This document shows, piece by piece, positions 47,062 to 58,174 of a stretch of DNA of 64,000 bases. A program made the position numbers and the translations under genes. The DNA comes from Gnetum montanum. Lineage: Eukaryota > Streptophyta > Gnetopsida > Gnetales > Gnetaceae. Where the stretch lies: positions 1,466,504 through 1,530,503 of the forward strand of contig MNCI01027262.1 in the NCBI GenBank assembly GCA_015680685.1, read 5' to 3'. Every line of letters starts with the position of its first letter. The stretch's first letter is position 1. The notes beneath the pieces were generated by a model. That model ran no database searches. It saw only the letters and a list, made by a program, of their open reading frames with translations, and had not been told where the DNA came from.

Positions 47062-48215
47062 CTACACTATGCGTAACTGCTTCCTAATCCATCATGGATT
47101 GGGCGAGGCATAAGGCCAAGACACTTTGCTATGGCCTTCGTCTATATCATTGTCCTTTGATTGGAAGGGCAACTCAGCCCACACATTTTTTTTTCTAAAC
47201 TGGCATGTTGAGCCAACTCTATTGCTGAATGATTAGTATCTACAGAGATAGGCACTTCATTCTCAGAGGTTATGACCTCTGAGCCCTATTCCATATCTAC
47301 GTTGTTGATAGCTTGCATTGGTACCTCATCGCCATGGATTACCACCTCCCTTCCTGCATAAGGTAGATGGATCTCCTGATCAATGGGTGAAGAGACAGCC
47401 CTAAGTTATACTAACCATGACCTCCCCAAGATCATGTTAAACCCATGCATCTCTTTGACCACGATGAATGTTGCGTTTGTGGAGAACTGGTCCCTTACCA
47501 CAAAGTCAATGTGGACCGTGCCTTTCACCACGACCTATGCCCCATTGAATGAATTTAAGCATGACATTTTTGTGGGTCTAATTTGGTCAACCAAACCTGG
47601 CTTATCCACAATAGGGAAAGGGATGACGTTTGTAGCAGCCCCATCATCAACGTGTACCCTTCGAATCTTATGCTGGCTGACCCAAATTGTCATGAACAGG
47701 GGTGCTATAATCACCTCACCCTTTTCAGGGTCTTCCCTAATGGAATCATCGCAGAAAGTCAATTGGGATGGCTGAGGCTTTGCAGGTGTAGAAGAAAGCA
47801 TGACCGAGTGGATCACTTTTTCTTCTACTGGCATGTTCTCATCAAACGGAATTGCTATTAACATGCGGACCAAAGCCTCATGGTGTGCGGTAGATGTCAT
47901 GATCAGGTCATATAGGCTCAACGTAGTATTTTTTGGTTTTAGAGCTTGCTTGACTTGACTGAGAGGGCTCAAAAGGTCTTCACCACCTTCCTATTTACTA
48001 CTTTTCTCCTCTTTCATTCATCCCATGAGATGAATTTCCTGAGGAGAGACAGTTTCGGGTCTAGGTTTAGATCCTTCTAGGCGAGGTTGCGAAGACTGCA
48101 CACATGTAGCAACATTATTTTTCAACGACAAGGACGTAGATGCAAAGGGTAAGGGCGTAGGCTTGGAAGTACCTAGGGCAGTTCTTTCCCTTAACGTCTC
48201 ACCTGTGAAGCACAC
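47062..48215 (-). pseudogene. Tat2 aspartic protease and end of gag-protease frame
   Basis: Minus strand. KQALKPKNTTLSLYDL leads into the retropepsin: VHVDDGAATNVIPFP (active-site region DDGAA, where many relatives have DTG or DSG). The C-terminal part reads WAELPFQ, then WPYASPNP, and KQLRIV before a stop at 47062-47064. The Tat3 homologue ends in the same way (PYAPLNI...KQLRISN, stop at 63789-63791). This conserved stop shows that RT-integrase is not a simple continuation. About 400 bp to the captured gene 3' end hold only repeats. Confidence 0.85.
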
Positions 48216-50909
48216 TTCTCATTTCTTAGGATGAGAAGGCTGTGAAGCTATCTTATGCAGGGCAGGGGTTGTTGAATGGCTTGGCCCCCTGATAACGAAT
48301 GGTGCTAACGATGTTAATGTATGCAGTGGTGTGGTTTTTCTTACAGATGGTGCAGGGGCAGATGCTTAGGGTGGGACTCTTAAGAAAAATAGTTTTTGTA
48401 GGGTTAGATTAGCTACTAGTGGTACTGGCACGCTACGTTGAGGCACACAGACCACAAACAGCTACTGGGGTGGTCTAGGATTACTGTCAATGCCGATGGT
48501 GTTGATAATGTATCCGGCGTTGTTGGTGTTAAGGGGATACATGTAAACGTGCAAGGATTAATTCTCAAGATGTATTGGATTACTTTCTTCTAGCATCAGT
48601 TTCCCCTGATCATTCATCCTTTGGATGTCAACTTTTAATGCCATGCAGTAATCCATGTTGTGACCACACTATTGATGGTAGATATAGAATTGCTCTAGCC
48701 TGAAACCCTTAGGAACTGGGGGCTCATTGGGAAAAGTCAAAGAGAGGTTCCTAAGGAGTTCACAGTACCACTAATATCTCCTGGCTTCCTCCTCCGATAT
48801 CCACTTGTGCTGCATGTGCCCCACTGCTAGTAATTGCTTCAAAAGATTTGAAGGCGTGATAGGCAACGGGATATACTTTGAGCGATCTTTACACTCAAAG
48901 TTTAGTTTAGATGGTGTAGATGCTTCAAGTGCGGATGTGGAAGGTTGAGGTGAATTACCCTATTTGGGAGCAGGGTTAGTTTTAGGTGTGGATGATTTCT
49001 TATTATTCTTGTTACTATTGTTGGGTTTGGCCTCGTTTGCCACTATGGCTGTTATAGCCTTACCCTCGTCTTTGTCCTTCTTCGTGAAGGTATTCTTATA
49101 TGCAACATAGGTTGGGTCTTCACTTCCCTCAATCACATCCTGTATGCTCTTAGTTTGGGCAAAAGCCTGACTAAGAGTGCATGGAGCAAGATAATACAAC
49201 TTAGACTTAATAAATTTGTTCACTACACCCTTAAAGATGGCCAGCAAATGGGCCTCTATGATGGGCTCACGGATCTCGTTAAGGGTAGCACTCCATCGTT
49301 GTATGAACTTCTGGACTGGTTTCAATGGGTCTTGTTTAATGTTCATCAACTTATCCAACGTGACCTCTAGTCTTAAATTGTACTTGAAATGTGTTATGAA
49401 CTGGGTCAGCAGCTCCTCTAGGGTTGATATGGAGAAGCGTGGAAGTGCATAGTACCAGGCCAAGGCTTTTCACGTCAGAGACATGGCAAAGACACGGATG
49501 ACTATATGCAGCCATTATTGCAGAAGAATGGACTCAGACCTAAATGTAACAAGATGTGTGTTGGGATCCCCCTCCCTATTGTATTTCATGAAATGGGGAA
49601 GTGGCATCCCATGGGGTAACGTGAGCGTAGGGACTGCCGAGCTAATGGGATCATCTTTGTAGAAGTCCACAACTTGTACCGTATCAGAATCGATAGCCTT
49701 GTGGTGTTTTATTTCCTCTGTGAGGGTCTAGATAAGATGGAATGCTTGATCCAGACCCACGGATGATGTGGATGTTTGGGGAGCTGCAGGGGCAACTCCC
49801 ATTTGTGGCGTGGCAAGGGCAATGACATGACCCATAGGTGGTGCCATTGGAGTGGCTCCTATGAATAGTGCTTCTTGCATTGTCCACCACCCGGTAGGTG
49901 GTGCTGTTGTAGCAATAGCCGCTGGTTGTGCTACAGGGTAGGTTTCTTACACGGCCGATGGGATAGACCAGAGTCCCACGCTAGGTTGTACCGCTTGCGG
50001 GACTCGGTAGGTTTGTTAACTAGTGTAGCGAGACATCTACAACAGTTGCAAAATAGGAGGAGAAGTGAATGGGATCCACCATGTGGATGGGCTTGGGCCC
50101 GCCGCTAATGGTGGAGCAGGTGTAAACACAAGAATGGAGGTGGAAACTACATGCAACTACAAGGTAGGTAAGGTATGAACATGGGGCAAGGTAGTCGTGA
50201 TCGGTGTGTGATGGAATGTAGGAATGGATTGATGAATAGTTTGCAGAATAGTTTGTGGAGGGGTAGTGGCTGAGAATGAAACAGGGTAGTAGGCACATTG
50301 ATACACCGAAGGCATGGCATGGCTACCCATTGCCAGTGGAATTGTGGATTGTGGCAATGTAGTTGTGACCATAAAGGGAGCGACAGTAAAGAGTGGGTTT
50401 TTCCAGAAAGATAGGGTAGGAGGGATGGTGGTAGGGTTAATTTGACCCCCATCCTCGGACTGGGAATCCAGTTCCTCTTGCTCATCTTGGAATACCTCAT
50501 CATGGTGAGATGCCATGTCTTATGGCTCCCCAGCCCTAGAAAATTGTACCAGCTAATCTATGATCCATTGATGTGATTGTGTCAAAGGAATGGAAATGCC
50601 GGGGGTGGGAACAAATTCCCTCCAATCACAATAGGCGAACTCAAAGCTACATTTTCCTTCAAGTTCTTGTGTCTCTAAGGGTAGATTTGCCTGCACCTTA
50701 GTGCAGAGAAAGTTATATCATTCATATTATTGTGTTAAGCTCTCAGGTGCCTGATTTTGGACCCTAAGAGATCGACGCAACTCTTGCACCGGGCTGGGTG
50801 GTTGCTCAACACCTGTATTACCTTGAACCAAAATAAGAACCTCAAGGTTAGCAGTAGTAATAGTGGTGGTTGAAGATGCCAGGTCTGTAAAGTCAACGAG
50901 GGTTTGCAA
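48216..50909 (-). pseudogene. Tat2 gag
   Basis: Minus strand from MQTLVDFTDLASSTTT (50909). Pro/Thr/His-rich region at 50147-50516, then the gag core at 48960-49630 (MAWYYALPRFSISTLEELL, LIKQ-type linker, WSATLNEIREPIIEAHLL) and a Lys/Asn-rich tail. A linker at 48490-48900 keeps the segment equivalent to KPSELLKQLL of Tat1. Stops split it into several frames. Homologous to 22069-24312 and 60018-62430. Confidence 0.87.
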
Positions 50910-51125
50910 TAAGAAATTTAAAGGGATAAAGTGGCAATCAGAGGCTTTATGTCCTACAGGATTCCAAAGGAACTGTCAAAGCGACCAATCTGCACCACAC
51001 GATTCATAAACAACTGCAAAAGGGTGTCAAGTTTACACTAGTGCATGTTAGGGTACAGAATGCTTACAGGACTACCATAAAACATAGAAAAGGCACCAAA
51101 AGCCCTCCTTCTAGAGCTAGAAAAC
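50910..51125 (-). other. Tat2 leader and primer-binding site
   Basis: Untranslated leader. Beside the LTR the minus strand reads GTTTTCTAGCTCTAGAAGG, equivalent to the site in Tat1 and Tat3. Shares gattccaaaggaa and gcgaccaatctgcaccacac with the Tat1 and Tat3 leaders. Confidence 0.6.
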
Positions 51126-52944
51126 TATAGCGACCGAAAATGTTGGTGGCTGGAAAACATCAAGAGGTCATCGATCGGACAGTCCTAACCCTAGATCTGC
51201 ACGAGGGCCATGCTAGATGAAATGGAAGTGAGGTGCCCTGAATGGTCTAGTCAATCAAATAGGGACTTAGTCAGTGTCACTAAACCTTATGTAAACATTT
51301 AATATGGATAGAATGCTTATAGCGTAAAATAATAGTTATTAAATGTGAGGAAGTGAAAATGATATAGAATGCAATGATAAGCAAGAAAATAAAGCAAACT
51401 AGAGTTAAGAAATGCACCACTTCAAGATTACAGATTTACTTTGTCAAGATGGATACAATCAGTTGTGCAACATTGGGAATCACAGAGATCCCAAAAGTAA
51501 CTAGGATGTTCAAAGCAAGCCAACTGTGCGCTTGAACATAGACTTAAGAGAAAATAATGCCAAATGCTACAAAGCCAACTTGTCAACTGGGTATTTGTTT
51601 TTACCCACACTTTGCACAAATTTGCTAACCAATAATCGCTAAATCTTGGCAACCAAATTACCAAAAGCTAAAATTTTTTTCAAAAACCAGAATTGCCAAT
51701 TTTGCCAACCAAATTGCCAAAAGCTAAAATTTTTTCCAAAAACCAGAATTGTCAATTTTCCAACCCTCTGAGTGTTGCTTGTCAAGGTATTTATAGGGCC
51801 ATGAGGATGCGAGAAATGAGGCCTAGATGACACATGTCCTAGGCCCACAACATGTTGACGTGTCCATACTACATGAACATGTAAAGCCGAACGTGAACCT
51901 ATCACGCTGCAATTATGTTGTCGAAACTGGAGATGCTAGGATCAGGTGTGCCAACGATGCAGACAAGGAATGAAGCATACTAATGTAGCATAGCCACCTG
52001 CTACACTGTGGAGTGTAGCATGTTGGTGTAGCATAGCCTCTTGCTATGTTGTGCTATGCTATGGAGCGTAGCATATTCGTGTAGCATAGCCACTTGCTAC
52101 ACTATACTATGCTATGTAGCATAGCATAGCGTAGCCACCAGCTCAAAGAATAAATTTACATTGGAGTTAATTGCATGTGCTGGAAGCCTTTGAAGTGTTT
52201 CGACTAGTTTTGCATGTTTTCTACACTATGCTATGCTACGTAGCGTAGCATAGTGTAGTAGTTGGCTTTAACTGCAATTTGCATTTAAGTTGTAAACGTT
52301 TGTTTGAAGATCATGCTGACAATCTACAACCTTTGCTCTTTGTGACGTGAAGCTTTTGAACTTGCTGATCTTGCATTTTGCGATGCCTTTTTTCGTTCTT
52401 GCATCATTGCTACGCTATGCAGCATAGCAGCCAACATAGCTTGCTTTTTGCTTAATCTGCCACTTTTCTAGTAAGAGGAACTTTGCTGAACGACTTGAAG
52501 TTGAACAAGGCAACTGGTTTTGAAGGTTGGAGTGCTTGTTGAGTGCAATTGGAATCACTAAGTAAGCTGGGCCTTTCCATTTTTCCTTTTCTATGTTGTG
52601 CTATGCTGTGTAGCATAGCATCGCATAGCACTTCATCTTGCAATAGTTTGGTCGCCTGGGCAACTTTCTTCTGAGGCCTGCTATGCTACATACCGTAGCG
52701 TAGCATAGCAAACTTCTTGACTAGAAAACTTGCTGAACTATTTTGTTGATCCTGAGCACCATCGACAACCCTTAGCATGCTTTCTGAGTGAACTATCAGC
52801 CAGTTAAATTGTCCAAACTAGATAGTCTGAACTCAGAGCATCCATTTCCTACCAATCAGTCATGAGGCTATACTTGTGGAAATGTTTGCCTCAATTCTAG
52901 GACCCTGGTGAAGCAAGAATGCCTTGAAAATTTAGGATGTTTCA
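51126..52944 (-). repeat. Tat2 5' LTR
   Basis: 1819 bp, partner of 34057-35932, ending TGTTTCA before CATGG. Minus-strand TATA box TATAAATA at 51788-51795. The U3 motif cluster (51985-52700) matches the partner with several unit gains and losses. The inner end reads TATAGCG against TGTAGCA in the partner. Confidence 0.93.
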
Positions 52945-53487
52945 CATGGTACTCCATCTATGGATAGATTCCAACTCCAAGAACCAATACTAGCTCTCTA
53001 CCTCTTTGATAAGTGTCCTGGGGAATAGCTTCAATTTCTATCAAACATTCTATATTTTTTGTAAGGCACAGGCATCATGAAAGGCTTGTAGATGATTTTT
53101 TGGATCAGAGTTATATTCCCCCCTCAAATCTTGGGATATTGTTCATGTCTAAGTGCTTGATCTAACTATCTTTCACATGCCTAGTTGGAGTCTTGACTAC
53201 CTCTGCAATGTTAAGCATTCTTTGAGTTGCCAGTAAAGGCTCATCATCATCATTATTTCATTGTCTCTAATGATGTCCTCTATTACCCCTTCAATTATTG
53301 TGGGCATGATGATTAATATTATTATCCTACTACTCACCACCATCATGACTGTTTCTTCTGTAGCATTTTTTAAAATTAGAAGAAGAGGAAGAAGAAGATG
53401 CAAATGAAAAGGGCAAAGAATGAGGAGGAATACCACCATCATGGTATCTACCAACTTCTCTTCAATTGTCACAACCATGTTCGTTAT
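52945..53487 (-). pseudogene. Element C gag, N-terminal side fragment
   Basis: Continues element C gag beyond Tat2. Minus-strand frame 53197-53562 is partly off-frame; the homologous stretch in element A is about 4640-5150. The gag start, leader and primer-binding site are missing because the E LTR begins at 53488. Confidence 0.7.
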
Positions 53488-54266
53488 TGATGAGTAACGA
53501 GGTACCCCTACACTCAACCATACGAATACGAGCATTTCACATGCGATCCAATCGAACTCCAAGGACTAAGTGCTTAAACACCTTAATGGAACACTTAAGG
53601 TTAATCAATTGTTATCTTCCCAAACTTACTTATATTTTCACAATTTTATGGTTAAGTAATCTTGAGGTATATGATTTTTATAACTTTTATCTTTTTAATG
53701 TCTTATGCTAATAGGGGAAGGTAAAGAGAACTAAGTGACTAACTTTTATTAACTATTCACTAACTAAGTTCTAATTGTTCCTAATACAAGTATCTGTTCC
53801 CACTTTCCGCACACATCTTGAACCAGTGTAATGCTGCTGGGATTACCAAACATTAATCGTTACTAGGTTACCAAGTGCTACACACATGCTCGAAGCGGTC
53901 GTACTGAGTGTACTTAACTAGGAGAGTCAAGGGTTGAGAGAGATTAATTAACTAGGAAAGCATTTAAATATTCAATAATAATTAATTACTATTTAGCTTA
54001 ATCTGTATGCTACAAGGTTGATCACAAAGTTCGTCTTTCTTGTCGTACACAAATGTGTGCTTATGTACAAATTGCTTGAATAAAGATTTGATCACTTTAT
54101 GACTCCTACTACAAGCACAGAAGAATTATTCTAACTCTGGAATGGTAAAATTGCAAGAGTTTAGCTAAGGGTCTACGTCTTACTCCCCAAAATAAGGAGA
54201 GCCACCTCTTATTTATAGAAATTGAGGTAGGCTGTAATATCACGTACATGATACTGCGGCTCATCA
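53488..54266 (-). repeat. Element E 3' LTR
   Basis: 779 bp, TGATGAGTAACG...CTCATCA, homologous to the B LTRs. The sequence to its left is gag of C, not a primer-binding site, so it is the 3' LTR of a separate insertion. The adjacent right sequence TACCCCCATGAC gives ATGGGGGTA on the minus strand, the polypurine tract. Minus-strand TATA box TATAAATA at 54210-54217. Confidence 0.8.
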
Positions 54267-56537
54267 TACCCCCATGACTAAATGAAAACTCGTCCTTGAG
54301 TTCCTTTCAAAATATTAGGAAGGTATGGGATTATTGACTTAAATGACACTAATGGTGAATGGGGTGACACGTGAACGGATCATCATTACAATACATGGAA
54401 ATATTAGTGTTCATGACCATAAGAGTGAACACTATACACATTTGACATCCATCCTTATTTGGAAACTGAGAGAGAAGAGAGAGAAAAGAAGAAGATGTAT
54501 TGCTGCTAATGCCAGAATTGCGCCTTCCGTTGTCCATCCATAACTGCGCCATCAATCTTATTGCTTGCATGATTGTTCTAGCACTAGTCTATCCTAAGTG
54601 TTTACTCTAGCTCCAATCCATTGTTGTATGATTGCCATCTGCACACACAACACAATCTCATATTAGCAAGGATAAATAAATCACAGTACATTTGATACCT
54701 TACCTTGATGTACAGTCTATTGGCTGAGTTGAAATATGGCTAATACGGATTCTGGAGATATAACACTAGTGAGTACCAAAGGTGTAAAGTGTAGGGGTTA
54801 GGAGAAAATTGAAAAAGTTGGACTAGGACCCCCATGACTAAGAGAGATCCTCCGGTAGTGATAGAATGGAAAAATATAAGGAATAAGAAAGATGGAGAAA
54901 AAGAAACAACGGCAACGCCGATAAAATGGATGTCAGAGGTGGAAATGAATAAAATAAATTTTAATTACGAAAATGTTTAAGGGGAAAGAAGTTAACTAAT
55001 GCACCAAGTAGGAATGCCAATGGGTCCTCCCTAAAGCAGGCTCATGCACTTAATGCCCTTACAATCCCACATTCAAAGAGTCCGTAGGCTCTAGAAATGT
55101 CATTTGGAAGCAAGAGTTAAAGTCTTAACCACAAGAATTTACCAAAAAGAAAACAATGCATCAACCAAAATATAGACTATTAATACAACCAACAATGAGG
55201 TGGAAAATGGAGAAAGAATGATGAGGAGAAGAGAATGGAATGGAGTCCCAAGAACAAGGTGGTGTACAGCCCCTTGTGTATGTATGATTAATATGACTGA
55301 GTAGATCTCATTTCAAATCCAGCCTCAAACAATCCATATCCAGTGACTTCGCATGAATACACTTAGCCAATCCATCCACCTGAAGTAGCAAGAATGCTTC
55401 TGCCAAAGAGTCACCACCATTCCAAAGAAATAGAAAAGGAAAAAGTAGGGAGCGAGAGAGGGCCTTAGTTAGAGGGAACATGTTTGTTTAGTTCCATAAC
55501 CAAGGCTTGTAGCCCAAATGATTATTTTGTCTAAGGGGTGTGCTTTGAATTCTCACTATGTTTTTTTTAACATGAGAACTACACCATGCAAAGATTGATT
55601 ATTTTTATTAGCTCAACTTCCCGATAATGGAGCAACATCGAAATGGTAAGGAAACCTCAAGAAGAAAACATTCAAGCACCCAAGAGAATGGCCAGCTCAA
55701 AGGCATCAAATCCCATTGAAGTCACACCCTTTTCAATCCTTGAGTCCTTCCTCAGTTTGAGAAATGCCCAGTCACCAATTCATTAATAGTTCTATTATTT
55801 AAAGAAAGGGACTGTATAGTTTCAAGCCAAGAGAGACCATAGAAATTCATGGATGCATGGATGATGTGGACTCATTTCCTATTATATTAAAATAACCATA
55901 CCTTAGTATCAACATTATAACTCAAAGGTAAAAACCAAACATTAGCAATCAATGGAATACAGTTCATGCCACCATCAGGAGCACTTATTAGGTGATGAAC
56001 CTAACAAAATAAAAAAAACACAAACACACACACAAATAAAAGAGTATAAATGATGTTGCAAAATAAAAAATAAGAAAAGTTAAAGAAATTTATAAAACAA
56101 AAACTTAAAAAAGGAACTAAGGGCCTCAATTGATCAACAGAGTGGCCATCTCCCCCATGACTGAGTTGGAAGGGGGAGATCTAAAATAATGAGTGGGGTT
56201 GTCCCTTCAAAGAGGTATTATGGGAACTGGCCATTCCAAGCTCATGAAAGGGTTTGGCTTATTGCACATTGACTAGTAATCTCTTAATAGGGTTTTTTTC
56301 TAACTTTTTAAGAGGTTCCAACTTCCCCCAATTGATGTTTCCTAGGTTAAAGTTTGGAAGTTGGCAACACTCTTACTCCAGTGCATCTATGCTTTCGATG
56401 TGAGCACAAGTTATTCCTTCAATTAGTTCCATGCACGTTGATGAGTTGCTCTCTTGATTAGCTATCAACCACTAGGTGTCTTTTTGTTGTGTGGTTGCTA
56501 CATACAGGCACTTTTGTATGTTAATTTCTTGTGCATA
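54267..56537 (-). other. Element E 3' non-coding region and deletion scar
   Basis: No gene. Blocks are shared with B (11750-12850) and C (9300-9997, 28444-29130). The segment 56130-56250 matches the end of the C pol frame (cccccatgactgag). 56260-56537 is linker that follows protease in the intact relatives. The junction between them, near 56250-56330, marks the loss of RT to integrase. Confidence 0.6.
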
Positions 56538-56990
56538 CTAGTTGCCTGCAGGTAATGCTAAATATTCCTGTACGCAATCACACCCTGTATCAGTGTATGT
56601 GATGCATGGAACCTTCTTCTTCTCGATCTTTCCAAAAGTGTTTTCCTTAGATATTTCCAAGGAAAGATCATGAATTCCTAGGCATGCATTTATGGTACTT
56701 AGCCATGCCCTTCCCAATATTATTGGCAAGTCTCTTTTATCATTGTTTACTTGTATCACTAGGAAATCAGCTGGGTATGACCACCCACACACAGTGGTAA
56801 TGATGTCCTCCACCAATCCCAAGAGGACAGTGATGGACTAGTCAACCACCTCTAGGAAAATATTACTCTTCTTTAATGGAGGCAAGTTCCAAGCTATGTA
56901 CATCTCTTGTGATAATAAGTTGACTTCGAAACCTGAGTCCAGAAGAGCTTTACATGGTTCATTCCCAATGATTTGGAGATAGATTAGAAG
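56538..56990 (-). pseudogene. Element E aspartic protease
   Basis: Minus strand. ALLDSGFEVNLLS (DSG kept), then a stop, then the clean frame 56538-56822 with GWSYPADFLVIQV and LPIILGRAWLS. It is the best preserved group 1 protease in the window. It ends in EYLALPAGN and a stop. Confidence 0.82.
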
Positions 56991-58174
56991 GCTTCAAGGA
57001 TCAGAGAATTTCCTAGGAAGGTGGCCCTCCTTAATCCAGTCAGTAACAGCATGTGTTAACATAATCATGTGTGTTGAGCTCGATTTTTGATTTGAATGGA
57101 GCTCTAAAGCCTTATTTGATGGAGAGGCATTCAAAGGTTCAACCACTTTTGGTTGTGAGGGCTTGGTTGGACTATTGGTTTTGAAGAAAGGTTTTCTCTT
57201 CATATGGTTATCAGAATCAACAGTGGGTTGAGTATTTACAGCCCTTGTGGCATTACATTGCTGCGATTGAGTAGGGAGTTCCCCTTGCATTACTGGAGTA
57301 GGTGGTAATGGAGCTATTGGTGTGAGAGTTGTAGATGGATTCGAAGGATGGTATGTTTGTAGATTATCTCCCCTAGAAGAAGGAGTTCTAAAATACCCAC
57401 AAGCTTGGTAGTGATGTTGTGGTGTAACGTCACCAACAGAGTCACGTGGAGAGATTGGATGCTGCACATAGTAGCCATACAGGTTTGGTTGCCGATAGAG
57501 GTATTGTTGCCTTAGTGGTGGCATCCCCCATGACTATGGGTATTTCCACTGTTGATGTTGCTCAATGGGTTGTGGTGGAGTTCCACTTGGGTAATATGTT
57601 GAAGGTTGGTGGAACTGCCTTGGGTTACCTTGGGGATAAGGTAACCGTCGGGGTGCTTACCATTTATTAAGTCGTGGGTTGAGTGCATACACCCCAGACT
57701 CTTGTAGATGTGAGATTACTAGGAAACATCCCTTAGGATGGTCATATTGGCATATCTCACATCCACTGTCATTGTCCGTATCTGAATCGACAACCTCTTC
57801 GATGATGGTCATTTTACCCTTACTACTTCTCTCTTTTTCTTTTTTTCATGCTCACTACCTCACTCTCTAGACTCCTCTACAATTTTAAGAATAGTTTCAA
57901 ACCTACTATCTAGGGAGTCCCACATTTGGTCTACCTTTGTCGATACTTTGGTTGTTAACTTTTGGAGTGGCAAAGTTTTCCTATTCACCATCTCTTTGAT
58001 TAGTGACTCTTCTTCCTCCTCACAAAATCTCTTCCCTTTTTCGGAGGGAAGGATCTCGATTGTACTCTTCCACAGTTTCTCTCTTCCGTAGCTCACCTGC
58101 TTCTTTAGCTACTTGCTCTAGCAATATATGAACCTGATGAGACCTAAGCTCTGATAATATCACTTGGTCATACA
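56991..58174 (-). pseudogene. Element E gag, C-terminal half
   Basis: Minus strand. 56994-57524 is a clean 176-codon frame rich in Pro, Gln, Thr and Tyr, ending IKEGHLPRKFSDP just before the protease. A CCHC-like knuckle (CDICQYDHPKGC) is at about 57690-57760. The acidic helix (EEEEESLIKEMVN, LTTKVSTKVDQMWDSLD) is at 57860-58110, as in element A at 4092-4331. The N-terminal core is cut off by Tat3. Confidence 0.82.

Larger units (their letters stand above)
34057..52944 (-). mobile_element. Tat2: Tat-like LTR retrotransposon with full-length antisense captured gene
   Basis: 18.9 kb, minus strand, flanked by a perfect CATGG duplication (34052-34056 and 52945-52949) inside element C gag. From the right: 5' LTR 51126-52944, leader, gag and protease (50909-47062), plus-strand captured gene (41937-46622), pol (41194-37796), tandem array, polypurine tract, 3' LTR 34057-35932. 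It keeps the protease and captured-gene 3' half that Tat1 lost. Size is within the range known for Ogre-type elements. Confidence 0.93.
9300..53487 (-). mobile_element. Element C: oldest group 1 Ty3-gypsy copy, split by B and Tat2
   Basis: Its parts are 9300-9997 (3' untranslated side), 28444-34056 (rest of that side, then integrase, RT, protease, gag C-half) and 52945-53487 (gag N-side). Joining is supported in two ways. The flanks of B (left 9890-9997, right 28444-29040) are homologous to the continuous stretch 55500-56150 of element E. The flanks of Tat2 continue one gag frame, matching element A at about 4600-4640. It is cut at 53488 by the LTR of element E. Its own LTRs are not identified. 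Confidence 0.8.
53488..58174 (-). mobile_element. Element E: gag-protease group 1 LTR element lacking RT, RNase H and integrase
   Basis: 3' LTR 53488-54266, purine-rich tract, non-coding region to about 56250, protease 56538-56990, gag 56991-58174. The region between protease and the 3' non-coding block is only about 280 bp, where element A has more than 2.4 kb of RT-RNase H-integrase, so the polymerase part was deleted. Gag is cut by Tat3 at 58174 (the sequence before the LTR is ATACA). Its 5' LTR would lie to the right of the window. Confidence 0.78.

Noticed and set aside
53488-54266. Reading this LTR as the 5' LTR of element C
   Set aside because: No primer-binding site or gag start lies between it and C gag, and a polypurine tract plus E sequence lie on its other side. 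A C 5' LTR after a deletion cannot be fully excluded.
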